A stretch of 64,000 nucleotides of DNA, taken from positions 61,407 to 125,406 of the forward strand of contig JBJETY010000036.1 in assembly GCA_051883555.1 (NCBI GenBank), written 5' to 3'. Shown in pieces: positions 18,633 to 26,456 of this stretch; the stretch's first letter is position 1; each line of letters begins with the position of its first letter. Below the pieces are notes generated by a model that saw nothing but the letters and a program-made list of their open reading frames with translations, had not been told where the DNA came from and ran no database searches. The position numbers and the translations under genes were made by a program. Origin of the DNA: CAG-917 sp051883555. Its GTDB lineage: Bacteria > Bacillota > Clostridia > Christensenellales > CAG-917.

Positions 18633-19468
18633 CTGAACCTCGTATTTCGTTTATCCGTTGTCAAAGCCGGTGCAATGTTATAAGCTCTCTCGATTTCTTC
18701 TTTGAGTTTTTCCATCGTTATATATCTTTTTATATCGCCGTTTTTTACGATTGAAATTATACCCGTCTCTTCGCTGACTACAATCGCAAGACAATCGCAT
18801 TCTTCGGTAATACCAATTGCGGCGCGATGCCTTGTTCCCATCTCTTTATTTACAAGTTTTTGCGTAAGCGGCAAGAAGCAACCTGCGCTGAGTATTTTAT
18901 TGCCCTTTACCACAACCGCCCCGTCGTGCAACGGCGCTTTTGTATTGAATATCGATTCAAGCAAACCCGCCGACAAAGTCGCGTTAAGACTTGTACCCGT
19001 TTCTAATACGCTTTTCGGAAATTCGTTAGGACCTGTTATGAGAATGATTGCACCAATATCCTGCTTTGCCATATCCTGACAAGCCGTCAGAATTTCAAGC
19101 GTACTCGTTTTAAGTTCGTCGTCGCCGCCAAAACCTTCGTGATTGAAATTCGCTACGTGTTTATCGGTGATTCGTTGAAAAATCAGTTTAATATCGCTGC
19201 GATACACAACAATCGACGCGACAACGAAACCGTAAACCAAAATCTTCATTATTGCTCTCGACACCGCAAGAATCGTTCCGCCGAAAGCATAACTCAATAT
19301 ATTGACGGCAAGCGCAACCGCTACGATTGCAAAAAATATCAACATTATTTTTATTCTTTTTTTCTTCAGAAAAAATATAGTTAATGCCGTTATTACAAGC
19401 GCCAATATGACAAGGTCTATTATGGCAAACGCATTTATGTTTTTAAAATACTCGTAAAAATTAAACAT
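18629..19468 (-). CDS. cdaA: Diadenylate cyclase CdaA, makes c-di-AMP
   Basis: Membrane enzyme that joins two ATP into c-di-AMP, which controls potassium and cell-wall homeostasis. The ATG at 19468 has GGAGG 5 bases upstream and gives 279 residues, the usual CdaA length. An in-frame start 50 codons upstream (19618) lacks a ribosome site. Three membrane helices fill the first 100 residues. The DAC domain then shows LHDGAVVV (catalytic DGA) and GTRHRAAIG (RHR). In most Firmicutes cdaA is followed by cdaR and glmM. Here it is followed by DUF1015 and lysC, and no cdaR is present in the window. Confidence 0.93.
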   Translation of the reverse strand: MFNFYEYFKNINAFAIIDLVILALVITALTIFFLKKKRIKIMLIFFAIVAVALAVNILSYAFGGTILAVSRAIMKILVYGFVVASIVVYRSDIKLIFQRITDKHVANFNHEGFGGDDELKTSTLEILTACQDMAKQDIGAIILITGPNEFPKSVLETGTSLNATLSAGLLESIFNTKAPLHDGAVVVKGNKILSAGCFLPLTQKLVNKEMGTRHRAAIGITEECDCLAIVVSEETGIISIVKNGDIKRYITMEKLKEEIERAYNIAPALTTDKRNTRFR

Positions 19469-19765
19469 TTTATCCTCCGTCAGATTTGCCAATGATTTTT
19501 TAACGTAACTTTTATACAGCTTTACGATTGCGTTTAACTTAAAACGAATTGACGCTTTTAAATTAAATTTCAACGAACCGCAAATCAAACGAATAAAGTC
19601 TTCTGTGAAGTTATTCAAAATAGCCCTTTGACCTATTCGTTCCGGGTTTTATCTACGGTTCAAACGCAACAAAGTTTATTTGCAATTTATTTATGCGATA
19701 GCATTTTTGTTCGAACTCGAATGCAACGCAAAAACATTTGCGTCAACAGCGTTTAAAGTTAAATT

Positions 19766-20521
19766 TTATACGTCAAAATCGTCGAAAACTTTGTCGTTTT
19801 CTTCAACCGTACCTTCGATAACGGTTTGATTTCCGCCCGAATTCGGTTTCTTTGACAATAAATAATAAGTTACGCAAATATAAATTAAGAATGCCGCAAG
19901 CAAAACGGCGCCTATAATTATTGCCGTTTTTTCGTTAGGGTCAAAGGTCAGAGTCAACCCCAAATCCTGCAAAGCCTCGCCGTATCTGTCCTGGCTTACG
20001 TACAAAATCACGTTGGAAAAATATCCGAGCAATTTCCATACGAAATACGGCAATATCGTATTCAAAAATACCGCATGCCTGTTTTGAGTCGTCTTTTTCA
20101 AAACGGTAAAATGCGTCATAAGAATATACGCAACACCGTTTACGGCGACGGGACAGATATACTGCAAAAACACGTAAATTTCATCGTTTAAAAAATTGAA
20201 AGCATACAACACTGCGCAAATAAGATTGGCAATCATCGTAAAAAGCAAAACGTTGAAAATGAAATAATCCTTTTCAATTTCCGTAGAAGCGCGTCTTATG
20301 ATAAGATACAAAACGTAAATTGCAACATACGTTATAACGGCACTGAGCAATCCATATATAAACACTACTTCAAACAACGCCAGAAAAACGTTTGCCGCAA
20401 CTCCGCTCAGAAACATTTCACCGTATACTTCGGAAATTTCAAAAACGGAAACAAGCACTTCGCTTATTGCCAAGGCTAAGAACACAAGAATTAAATTTGT
20501 TTTTACTGAAGTCTTTTTCAT
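19766..20521 (-). CDS. Hypothetical polytopic membrane protein
   Basis: Protein of 251 residues with six predicted membrane helices and a polar, acidic C-terminal tail (about 225-251). I do not recognise a family. The ATG at 20521 has AAGG about 5 bases upstream. A GTG four codons earlier (20533) has no ribosome site. The 297-base gap to cdaA downstream contains a weak 7-bp hairpin (19726-19743), so co-transcription is uncertain. Genes on both sides are housekeeping, which gives little clue to function. Confidence 0.6.
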   Translation of the reverse strand: MKKTSVKTNLILVFLALAISEVLVSVFEISEVYGEMFLSGVAANVFLALFEVVFIYGLLSAVITYVAIYVLYLIIRRASTEIEKDYFIFNVLLFTMIANLICAVLYAFNFLNDEIYVFLQYICPVAVNGVAYILMTHFTVLKKTTQNRHAVFLNTILPYFVWKLLGYFSNVILYVSQDRYGEALQDLGLTLTFDPNEKTAIIIGAVLLAAFLIYICVTYYLLSKKPNSGGNQTVIEGTVEENDKVFDDFDV

Positions 20522-20752
20522 ACTTACCTTCACCGACCGAAGTCAATTCATTTTATATTTTTCCGTCCGAATTTTTACGCTCATACAACAAGTTATAAAT
20601 CAACTTACTCTAAGAGCCGCCATACGTTCAACAAACAAACGTAATTGCGATTTTAAGCGGTAACCCCGTTCTTAACCGATTAAAATTAGCCAAAGCGATT
20701 TTTTACATAACGTAACCGATTTTTATTAACGCAAATTATTTTTAAATGCCAA

Positions 20753-21745
20753 TTAAATTAAATTTATAACCGCGTTTTTTAAAGCAGACGTCTCACTGTA
20801 TTTACCTTTCAATACGTCTTCATATGTATCTTCAAGATAATCTACGGTCTTTTTAAGTTGCACCTGCGAAAAGTTTTTTGCCTGAGATTTATATTGTTTT
20901 ACGGCAAAAGGTTTTACTCCAAGCATCTCGGCAAGAATTTCAGGCGACGTCGTACTGTCGAGCGACACGCTAAGCAATCTTCTGAAATGATTGACTAAAA
21001 CGCCTAAAACAGCGACGGACGAAACGTTAAAGCGAAAAAAATTGTTGAGAATTTTCAACGCCTGCTCGCTGTCGTGATTTCCGAGAGCCGACGACAATTC
21101 GAAAATCTGCGATTCCATTTCGGGAGAGACGAGCTCAACTACTTCGTTTTGCGTAATATTTCCGTCGGTAAAATATCTGAGTTTTTCAAGCTCGCTAGAA
21201 ATTCTCTGCATATCGCCGCCCGTAAACTGGACTAAGGTATTTAATGCGTTTCTATCAATCGTAACTCTTCTGTCGCCGACGGATAATATTTTTTCTATTT
21301 CATATTCGATTTCATCGGGGTCGAGTTTTGTGCAATCGACGACAATGGCGAATTTTTCAAGAGAACGAAGCATTTTCTTTCCGTTCACCGCCACAAGGTC
21401 GGAATTCGCGACGACAAGAACAAGAACGGCATTTTCGTTAGGATTCAACAGATATTTTTCAATCATGTTGTAATCGGATTCCAGAAGTTTATCCGTGACG
21501 TCCGTTGCAAATACCATTCTTTTTGTATCGAGCACCGGCAAAGTATCCAATGCGTTTATTACTTTCTGTACGCCCGACGAAATTATGCTGATTTCATCGC
21601 AGTTAAAATCAACGTACTCAGGAAGCAAAACACTTTTTAGAATGTCGATCGCCTTTCTTCGCAAGTATGCGTCCTTGCCTTTTAGAATGTAACAAGGAGA
21701 AATTTTTTCCGTTAAAGATTTTTTTAACTCGCTGATTTTAACCAT
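20753..21745 (-). CDS. holA: DNA polymerase III delta subunit
   Basis: Subunit of the clamp loader that opens the beta sliding clamp. The 330 residues are typical. The N-terminal segment PCYILKGKDAYLRRKAIDIL, the central TLVQFTGGDMQRISSELEKL, and the C-terminal KYSETSALKNAVINLI all follow the HolA pattern. The Walker-type loop is degenerate, as is normal for delta. The start has only a weak ribosome site (GGGT). It has its own promoter and is not in an operon with its neighbours. Confidence 0.88.
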   Translation of the reverse strand: MVKISELKKSLTEKISPCYILKGKDAYLRRKAIDILKSVLLPEYVDFNCDEISIISSGVQKVINALDTLPVLDTKRMVFATDVTDKLLESDYNMIEKYLLNPNENAVLVLVVANSDLVAVNGKKMLRSLEKFAIVVDCTKLDPDEIEYEIEKILSVGDRRVTIDRNALNTLVQFTGGDMQRISSELEKLRYFTDGNITQNEVVELVSPEMESQIFELSSALGNHDSEQALKILNNFFRFNVSSVAVLGVLVNHFRRLLSVSLDSTTSPEILAEMLGVKPFAVKQYKSQAKNFSQVQLKKTVDYLEDTYEDVLKGKYSETSALKNAVINLI

Positions 21746-21771
21746 AAATACCCATTATTTGATGTTATACA

Positions 21772-21800
21772 ATTTTAACACTTTTTATTAGCAATGTAAA
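21772..21800 (-). promoter_or_regulatory. Promoter of holA
   Basis: Minus strand: TTTACA (21800-21795), 17-bp spacer, TAAAAT (21777-21772). The remaining gap to 22130 is AT-rich with no supported feature. Confidence 0.65.
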
Positions 21801-22134
21801 GAATTTTCATTTCGTTGCTAAATGCATTTATATATCTTATATATAGTTATATGCTATACTCGCTTTCTTAAAATTCAATTAAAATAAACAAACTTAAACT
21901 TTACTCGTTTAATTTGCAATGATAAGGTTAATTGTTAGCGTAAAATTTTATAAGTTTTTAATTTAGCGATTTAAGAAAAATCAAAATAATTTAAATAATT
22001 ATTAATTGAAATGCAATTTAAATACTTTCAAATACTAAAAAATGATTTACGCTAAGACCAAAAACGATTTATGCAAAAAAATGATTCAATAAATTTAAAT
22101 ACTTTAAATACTAAGATAATAATGATTAATTAAA

Positions 22135-22163
22135 AATATAAAGTCGCAAAAAATTGCGACTTT
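22135..22163 (-). terminator. Terminator of the amino acid ABC transporter operon
   Basis: AAAGTCGCAA / TTGCGACTTT with a 4-base loop. On the minus strand it is followed by ATATTTTTAA. It lies about 140 bases after the ATPase stop. Confidence 0.78.
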
Positions 22164-22299
22164 ATATTTTATCACGTATTGTGACATATATTCAGCTATT
22201 GAATTTTAATTATGAATTTTAATGTTTTTAAATAATTATCCGTTAAGGCAATTACTATAAAACCATAAACAAAAATTCTGTATATTATTTTATCAATAA

Positions 22300-23388
22300 T
22301 TACAAGACTTTTCTCAGGAATTCTTTTAACCTGTCACATTTAGGATTTGAAAAGAATTCGTCAGGAGGACCTTGTTCAAGAATTTTACCTTGCGCCATAA
22401 ACAGTACTCTTGTCGCAACTTCTCTTGCAAAGCCCATTTCATGCGTTACGATAACCATAGTCATACCCTCGTCCGCAACCTGTTTGATAAGGTCGAGAAC
22501 TTCGCCAACCATTTCGGGGTCAAGAGCGGAAGTCGGTTCGTCGAATAACATAACTTTAGGATTCATTGCAAGCGCCCTTGCTATTGCAACACGCTGTTTC
22601 TGTCCGCCCGAAAGATTATTAGGATATTCGTCCGCTTTGCTGACAAGACCTATACGATCTAAAAGTTCCATAGCTTTTCTTTCCGCAGCCACCTTTATCG
22701 CTTTTGCGGAAACAAATTCTAAAACCTTCTTTTCCTTTTTGTGGGCATGAGTCATATGCGTAACTTTTCTTTCAATCGTTTCAACCTTTTCGGTAAGCTT
22801 CAATTTCTTTTTGGTAAGCTTAGAATCATACGTGGCAAACGATTTTCCCGCAATATCCTTTATCACTTTCGTTTCTTCCCATTTTGCGATTAACGGCACA
22901 AGGGAGGCGTTTAAAGCTTCGATTTTCTTTTTAAGCCGAGCTACCTTTTTATCAACGTTGGCGTTGTGCTTCTCGCCGAATTTTTCAAACCACTTATTAT
23001 AAATCGGAACAAAGAAATTATAACGTTTGGCTTTTTTCATATTATCCTTGCCGATTTTGGTAGGCGCTAAAGTAATATTCTTTTTAACGGTAAGATTGTT
23101 AAAGAGGTTAAACTGCTGAAATACCATTCCCATCTTCTGACGTTGCGCGTTGATATCGACTTTTACGTCGGCAAGGTCTACGCCGTCGAAGAAAATTTTT
23201 CCCGCCGTCGGGTCTTCAAGACAATTGAGGCATCTCAAAAAGGTTGACTTACCGCCTCCGGAAGGACCGATAATAGCAATCTTTTCTCCCTCTTTAATCG
23301 ATTCGGAAATATCGTCCAGAACGAGAAGATTGCCGAAACTCTTAGTAAGATTTTGTACTTTTATTATTTCTGCGTCGCTTTTAACCAT
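22300..23388 (-). CDS. Polar amino acid ABC transporter ATPase with a lysine-rich insertion
   Basis: ATP-binding subunit of a GlnQ/ArtP-type importer. Walker A GPSGGGKS (41-48), Q-loop MVFQQFNLF (88-96), signature LSGGQKQR (259-266) and Walker B VMLFDEP (279-285) are intact. Normal members have about 245 residues. This one has 362, because about 115 residues rich in Lys and Glu (about 118-235) sit between the Q-loop and the signature, in the helical subdomain. The insertion is probably coiled coil, and its reading frame is clean. The ATG at 23388 has AGGAG 9 bases upstream and overlaps the permease stop by 8 bases. An upstream in-frame start at 23421 lacks a ribosome site. Confidence 0.88.
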   Translation of the reverse strand: MVKSDAEIIKVQNLTKSFGNLLVLDDISESIKEGEKIAIIGPSGGGKSTFLRCLNCLEDPTAGKIFFDGVDLADVKVDINAQRQKMGMVFQQFNLFNNLTVKKNITLAPTKIGKDNMKKAKRYNFFVPIYNKWFEKFGEKHNANVDKKVARLKKKIEALNASLVPLIAKWEETKVIKDIAGKSFATYDSKLTKKKLKLTEKVETIERKVTHMTHAHKKEKKVLEFVSAKAIKVAAERKAMELLDRIGLVSKADEYPNNLSGGQKQRVAIARALAMNPKVMLFDEPTSALDPEMVGEVLDLIKQVADEGMTMVIVTHEMGFAREVATRVLFMAQGKILEQGPPDEFFSNPKCDRLKEFLRKVL

Positions 23389-24184
23389 TATCGTCTTCTC
23401 CTTTCTGAGTCGTGCCTTCACCTGCCGTCGAATAAGTCATAAGCGCGGGCTTGGAGACTTTTTTTCTCGTAACGACGTTTTTATTATCCGTCCTGCGAAG
23501 TCGCTTTTCTATAAGTCTTAAAACAAGCGTAACGATAAGGACTATAATTAAGTAAATGACCGCCAGAATCATATAATCAACCAACGCCATATAGTTTCTT
23601 GCTACTATTCTCTGTACCGCAAAGGTTACGTCGATAACCGCTATGTATCCCGCAACCGACGTGTCTTTAAGCAAAGTTATAAGTTCGTTGCCCATTGTCG
23701 GTATGACCGATTTAACCGCCTGCGGAATTACGATTCTTATCATCGACGTATTATACGAAAGTCCCAGAGCGCGTCCCGCTTCGAGCTGACCTTTATCTAC
23801 CGAAAGCAATGCTCCGCGGATAAATTCAGATTGATACGCCGCACTGTTAAGTCCGAAAACAAGTATAGCTATAAACAACGTACCCTGTTCGGAATTAGTA
23901 AGCGCCGAGCCGGCAAGCAATCCGAAATACATCAAAAGCAACTGAACGACTATCGGCGTACCGCGAACGACCGTTACGTACACGTCGCATATCTTTTCAA
24001 TGATTTTAAGCGGCCAGTTACGATACTTAGGTTTAACCTTTACTATTGCAATCAGCGTTCCCAGAACGATACCTATCGCAAACGCCGAAAACGCAATTAT
24101 CAGGGTTGTCTTCAACCCTGATAATAATTGCATATGGTACTTGGTCAGAACCGACCAGAATTTTTCGAAAAAATTATCCCACAT
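23381..24184 (-). CDS. Polar amino acid ABC transporter permease
   Basis: HisM/GlnP-type membrane subunit of 267 residues. The EAA loop that contacts the ATPase is visible as EAGRALGLSYNTSM, and GTPIVVQLLL is the typical second signature. About five membrane helices are followed by a basic C-terminal tail of about 40 residues, which is longer than usual. It starts 4 bases after the binding-protein stop. The unusual tail and the unusual ATPase insertion could contact each other. That is speculation. Confidence 0.92.
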   Translation of the reverse strand: MWDNFFEKFWSVLTKYHMQLLSGLKTTLIIAFSAFAIGIVLGTLIAIVKVKPKYRNWPLKIIEKICDVYVTVVRGTPIVVQLLLMYFGLLAGSALTNSEQGTLFIAILVFGLNSAAYQSEFIRGALLSVDKGQLEAGRALGLSYNTSMIRIVIPQAVKSVIPTMGNELITLLKDTSVAGYIAVIDVTFAVQRIVARNYMALVDYMILAVIYLIIVLIVTLVLRLIEKRLRRTDNKNVVTRKKVSKPALMTYSTAGEGTTQKGEDDNG

Positions 24185-24188
24185 AATC

Positions 24189-25031
24189 TTATTCGCCTAA
24201 TCCGCTTGAAAGTCCGTATTTACTGAAGATGGATTCAATTGTTCCGTCAGCAATCAATTTGTCCATTGCTTTGTTGATTTTGTTTAACAATTCCGTGTTA
24301 CCTTTCTTTACTGCGAATGCATAATCTTCACCGGTAAGAACTACTGAAGAAGCTTTAATGCCTGCGTTTGCTGCAACCAATTTGCTAGCAGGTACTGCGT
24401 CGATGACAACGTAATCAACTGTTCCGTTCAAAAGAGCTTGTACTGCAAGTGCGCCTGAAGCAAATCCCGTAGCAGTTGCACCGATTCCGTCGTAGTCGTC
24501 TGAATCGCCCGATACGTAAGCATAACCTGTTGTTCCGTTCTGAACGCCGATTTTCTTGCCTGCAAGTTCTTTTTCGATTGCTGCGATAGCCGTTGCTAAA
24601 TCTTCATCGCTGTCAGAAGCTGCTACGATATCAAGAATTGTACTGCCGTTCTTTGCAATAACAACCTGGCTTGAGCTAAAGTATGTCTGAGTGAAGTCAA
24701 CGGATTGTTTACGTTCGTTAGTTACGGTAAGACCTGCCATAGCTACGTCTTGTGCGCCGCTTGCAACCGAACCTACAACCGAATCAAACGCCATATCCGT
24801 AATCTTGCAAGTGACGCCGAGTTCTTTTGCAATTGCCTGTGCGATATCCATATCGATACCGGTTGGATTTCCGGACTCGTCAAGATACTCAAATGGATCA
24901 AACTCACAGTTTGTTGCTACGTTCAAGGCACCGTCTTCAAGACCTGTCGTGTCCTTGTTGCAAGCCGTAAAGGCGAAACAACAAGCAATGACTGTTGCTA
25001 AAACCAAAATAATTCCAATAGCTTTTTTCAT
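24189..25031 (-). CDS. Amino acid ABC transporter substrate-binding lipoprotein
   Basis: Extracellular receptor of the importer, 280 residues, SBP_bac_3 family. It has a signal sequence with lipobox FTAC. The family pattern follows: FDPFEYLDESGNPTGIDMDIAQAIAKELG and AMAGLTVTNERKQSVDFTQTYF (each quoted here in part: FDPFEYLDE, GIDMDIAQAIAKELG, TNERKQSVDFTQTYF). GTTGYAYVSGD lies in the second lobe. The substrate cannot be fixed. The upstream region has arginine-box-like sites, which would fit arginine or another cationic amino acid. Confidence 0.92.
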   Translation of the reverse strand: MKKAIGIILVLATVIACCFAFTACNKDTTGLEDGALNVATNCEFDPFEYLDESGNPTGIDMDIAQAIAKELGVTCKITDMAFDSVVGSVASGAQDVAMAGLTVTNERKQSVDFTQTYFSSSQVVIAKNGSTILDIVAASDSDEDLATAIAAIEKELAGKKIGVQNGTTGYAYVSGDSDDYDGIGATATGFASGALAVQALLNGTVDYVVIDAVPASKLVAANAGIKASSVVLTGEDYAFAVKKGNTELLNKINKAMDKLIADGTIESIFSKYGLSSGLGE

Positions 25032-25072
25032 AGTTTTTATTCTCCTAAATTTTGTTTTCCTTTGATGATGCC

Positions 25073-25101
25073 ATTATGCCACCTCTTTAATAAAAATGCA
25101 A
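25073..25101 (-). promoter_or_regulatory. Promoter of the amino acid transporter operon
   Basis: Minus strand: TTGCAT (25101-25096), 17-bp spacer, CATAAT (25078-25073). The start would be near 25066, about 35 bases before the ATG. Confidence 0.7.
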
Positions 25102-25112
25102 TTAAATTGCAT
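25096..25112. promoter_or_regulatory. Perfect 17-bp palindrome over the -35 box
   Basis: ATGCAATTAAATTGCAT is a perfect inverted repeat around one central base. It covers the -35 element, the position expected for a repressor operator. Confidence 0.5.
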
Positions 25113-25147
25113 AAATTTTTAAAAAAAATTTAAATTTGGCTTATTTT

Positions 25148-25206
25148 TTGCATAAAATGCCATTTTTTATGCATTTATATGAATTTTTATGCATTTTATA
25201 TGCATT
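25148..25206. promoter_or_regulatory. Cluster of TGCAT half-sites with an arginine-box-like element
   Basis: Several TGCAT/ATGCA half-sites occur in about 60 bases. TGAATTTTTATGCA (25180-25193) resembles the ArgR/AhrC box pattern TGAAT-WWWW-ATTCA with one mismatch in the right half. Located 50-100 bases upstream of the transporter promoter. Confidence 0.35.
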
Positions 25207-25289
25207 ATAGGCAATTTTCGGAATATTTTATTTCGTTTTTTATGTTTTAAAGATACGTTTAAACGAAACAAGCTGAATTAAAAACGGGT

Positions 25290-25318
25290 TTGACAAAATT
25301 ATGCATACATATTATAAT
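25290..25318 (+). promoter_or_regulatory. Consensus promoter of the phosphoribosyltransferase gene
   Basis: TTGACA (25290-25295), 17-bp spacer, TATAAT (25313-25318). Both boxes are perfect. Start near 25325. Confidence 0.82.
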
Positions 25319-25328
25319 GTCTTGCGTA

Positions 25329-25345
25329 GTGAGATTCAATCTCAC
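25329..25345 (+). promoter_or_regulatory. 17-base palindrome just after the start site
   Basis: GTGAGATTCAATCTCAC has two perfect 8-base arms around one C. It lies between the predicted start site and the AGAGGA ribosome site. It could be an operator or a 5' hairpin in the mRNA. Confidence 0.5.
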
Positions 25346-25359
25346 GTTAAAGAGGAAAT

Positions 25360-25902
25360 ATGGAAAAATTTTACACTATTACTGTTGCCGGTTGCACTCG
25401 CGACCTCCCTATTTGCAAAGTCAGCGACAAAATGGATATTGCCGCTTTCGTTATGTTCGGTGACGTTGAACTTACGGTTAATTCCGCAAAGGAATTGCTT
25501 AAAAAGGCTCCCGATTTCGACGTTATTCTTACCGCAGAATCAAAAGGCATTCCGCTTGCTTACGAAATGAGCCGTGAAAGCGGAAAAAAATACGTTCTTG
25601 CAAGAAAGAGCCCTAAACTCTATATGAAAGAACCTATCAAAATCGCAGTAAAATCGATTACGACGGCCAAAATTCAGGAATTATATCTTGACAAAACCGA
25701 CGCCGAATATTTAAACGGCAAAAAATGCCTTATTGTAGACGACGTTATCTCAACGGGCGAATCTCTCAAAGCGCTCGAAGGTCTTCTGGAACAGACGGGG
25801 GCGGAAATCGTAGGAAAGATGGCCGTTCTTGCCGAAGGTGACGCCGCAAAGCGAAACGATATTATATATCTCGAGCACTTACCTCTTTTCTTTAAAGATT
25901 AA
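25360..25902 (+). CDS. Adenine phosphoribosyltransferase-like enzyme
   Basis: Type I phosphoribosyltransferase of 180 residues. The PRPP-binding motif CLIVDDVISTGESL is at about 125-138, and the family segments VILTAESKGIPLAYEMS (about 55-71) and KMAVLAEGDAAKRNDIIYLE (about 152-171) are present. These segments are closest to Apt-type purine salvage enzymes. Substrate (adenine or another purine) cannot be fixed from sequence alone. AGAGGA precedes the ATG. Single gene with its own promoter, 5' palindrome and terminator. Confidence 0.8.
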   Translation: MEKFYTITVAGCTRDLPICKVSDKMDIAAFVMFGDVELTVNSAKELLKKAPDFDVILTAESKGIPLAYEMSRESGKKYVLARKSPKLYMKEPIKIAVKSITTAKIQELYLDKTDAEYLNGKKCLIVDDVISTGESLKALEGLLEQTGAEIVGKMAVLAEGDAAKRNDIIYLEHLPLFFKD

Positions 25903-25919
25903 TTTTTGCTCATCGGCAA

Positions 25920-26080
25920 TCGAAATTGATAAATCGAAATCGCTGTATAAAAATTGTAATTAAATTGTCAATTAAAATAGTAATTAGAATAGTAAATAAA
26001 ATCGCTAATTAGAATTGCTATATAAAATTATTTTTAAATATTATTCATCAGCAATATTTATCAGCAATATTATTTATCGG
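25920..26080. repeat. Degenerate AT-rich short repeats in the 3' untranslated region
   Basis: Drifted copies of TAATTAGAAT/AAAATAG-type units, ending in two copies of a 13-bp unit TCAGCAATATTTA (from 26048 and 26061). They lie between the stop codon and the terminator. No ORF. Confidence 0.5.
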
Positions 26081-26087
26081 TAAAAAC

Positions 26088-26118
26088 AAAAGGGCTAAAA
26101 TTTTAGCCCTTTTATTTT
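26088..26118 (+). terminator. Terminator of the phosphoribosyltransferase gene
   Basis: AAAAGGGCTAAAA / TTTTAGCCCTTTT followed by ATTTTT. Confidence 0.85.
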
Positions 26119-26270
26119 TATATCGTTAAACCTATATTTATTATTCGTTTTAGCTAATTTATAATTATCCGTTTTAACAGATTCGTTTTAACAGCGCTAA
26201 TTAATCATAAACGCAGTTTTAACCGCAAGATATCTTTCGGTCTTTATCTTAAAATTATTTTTTCTCTTTG

Positions 26271-26299
26271 TTGACTATAATATATTTATAAATTATAAT
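26271..26299 (+). promoter_or_regulatory. Promoter of the ilvBN-leuA-cimA operon
   Basis: TTGACT (26271-26276), 17-bp spacer, TATAAT (26294-26299). Start near 26306, leaving a leader of about 150 bases. Confidence 0.78.
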
Positions 26300-26352
26300 A
26301 ATATATAAACTTAAAAACATAAATTAAAAACCTAAATCAAATTTACGTCGCA

Positions 26353-26390
26353 TTTTGTCGCATTCATAAACGCATATACGTGCGACAAAA
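26353..26390 (+). promoter_or_regulatory. Leader hairpin of the ilv-leu operon
   Basis: TTTTGTCGCA (26353-26362) pairs perfectly with TGCGACAAAA (26381-26390). A second GTCGCATT at 26347 could compete for the right arm, so two alternative pairings are possible. No T-box motif and no T-run after the stem. Confidence 0.45.
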
Positions 26391-26456
26391 CCGATTAGAG
26401 AATTTATTTTAAATCTTAAAAATAAATGCTTTTCATTTATACTCAGAGGAACTGAT

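Noticed and set aside
25213..25227. CodY-like box AATTTTCGGAATATT upstream of the amino acid transporter
   Set aside because: Two mismatches to AATTTTCWGAAAATT in AT-rich DNA, and no evidence for CodY in this organism.
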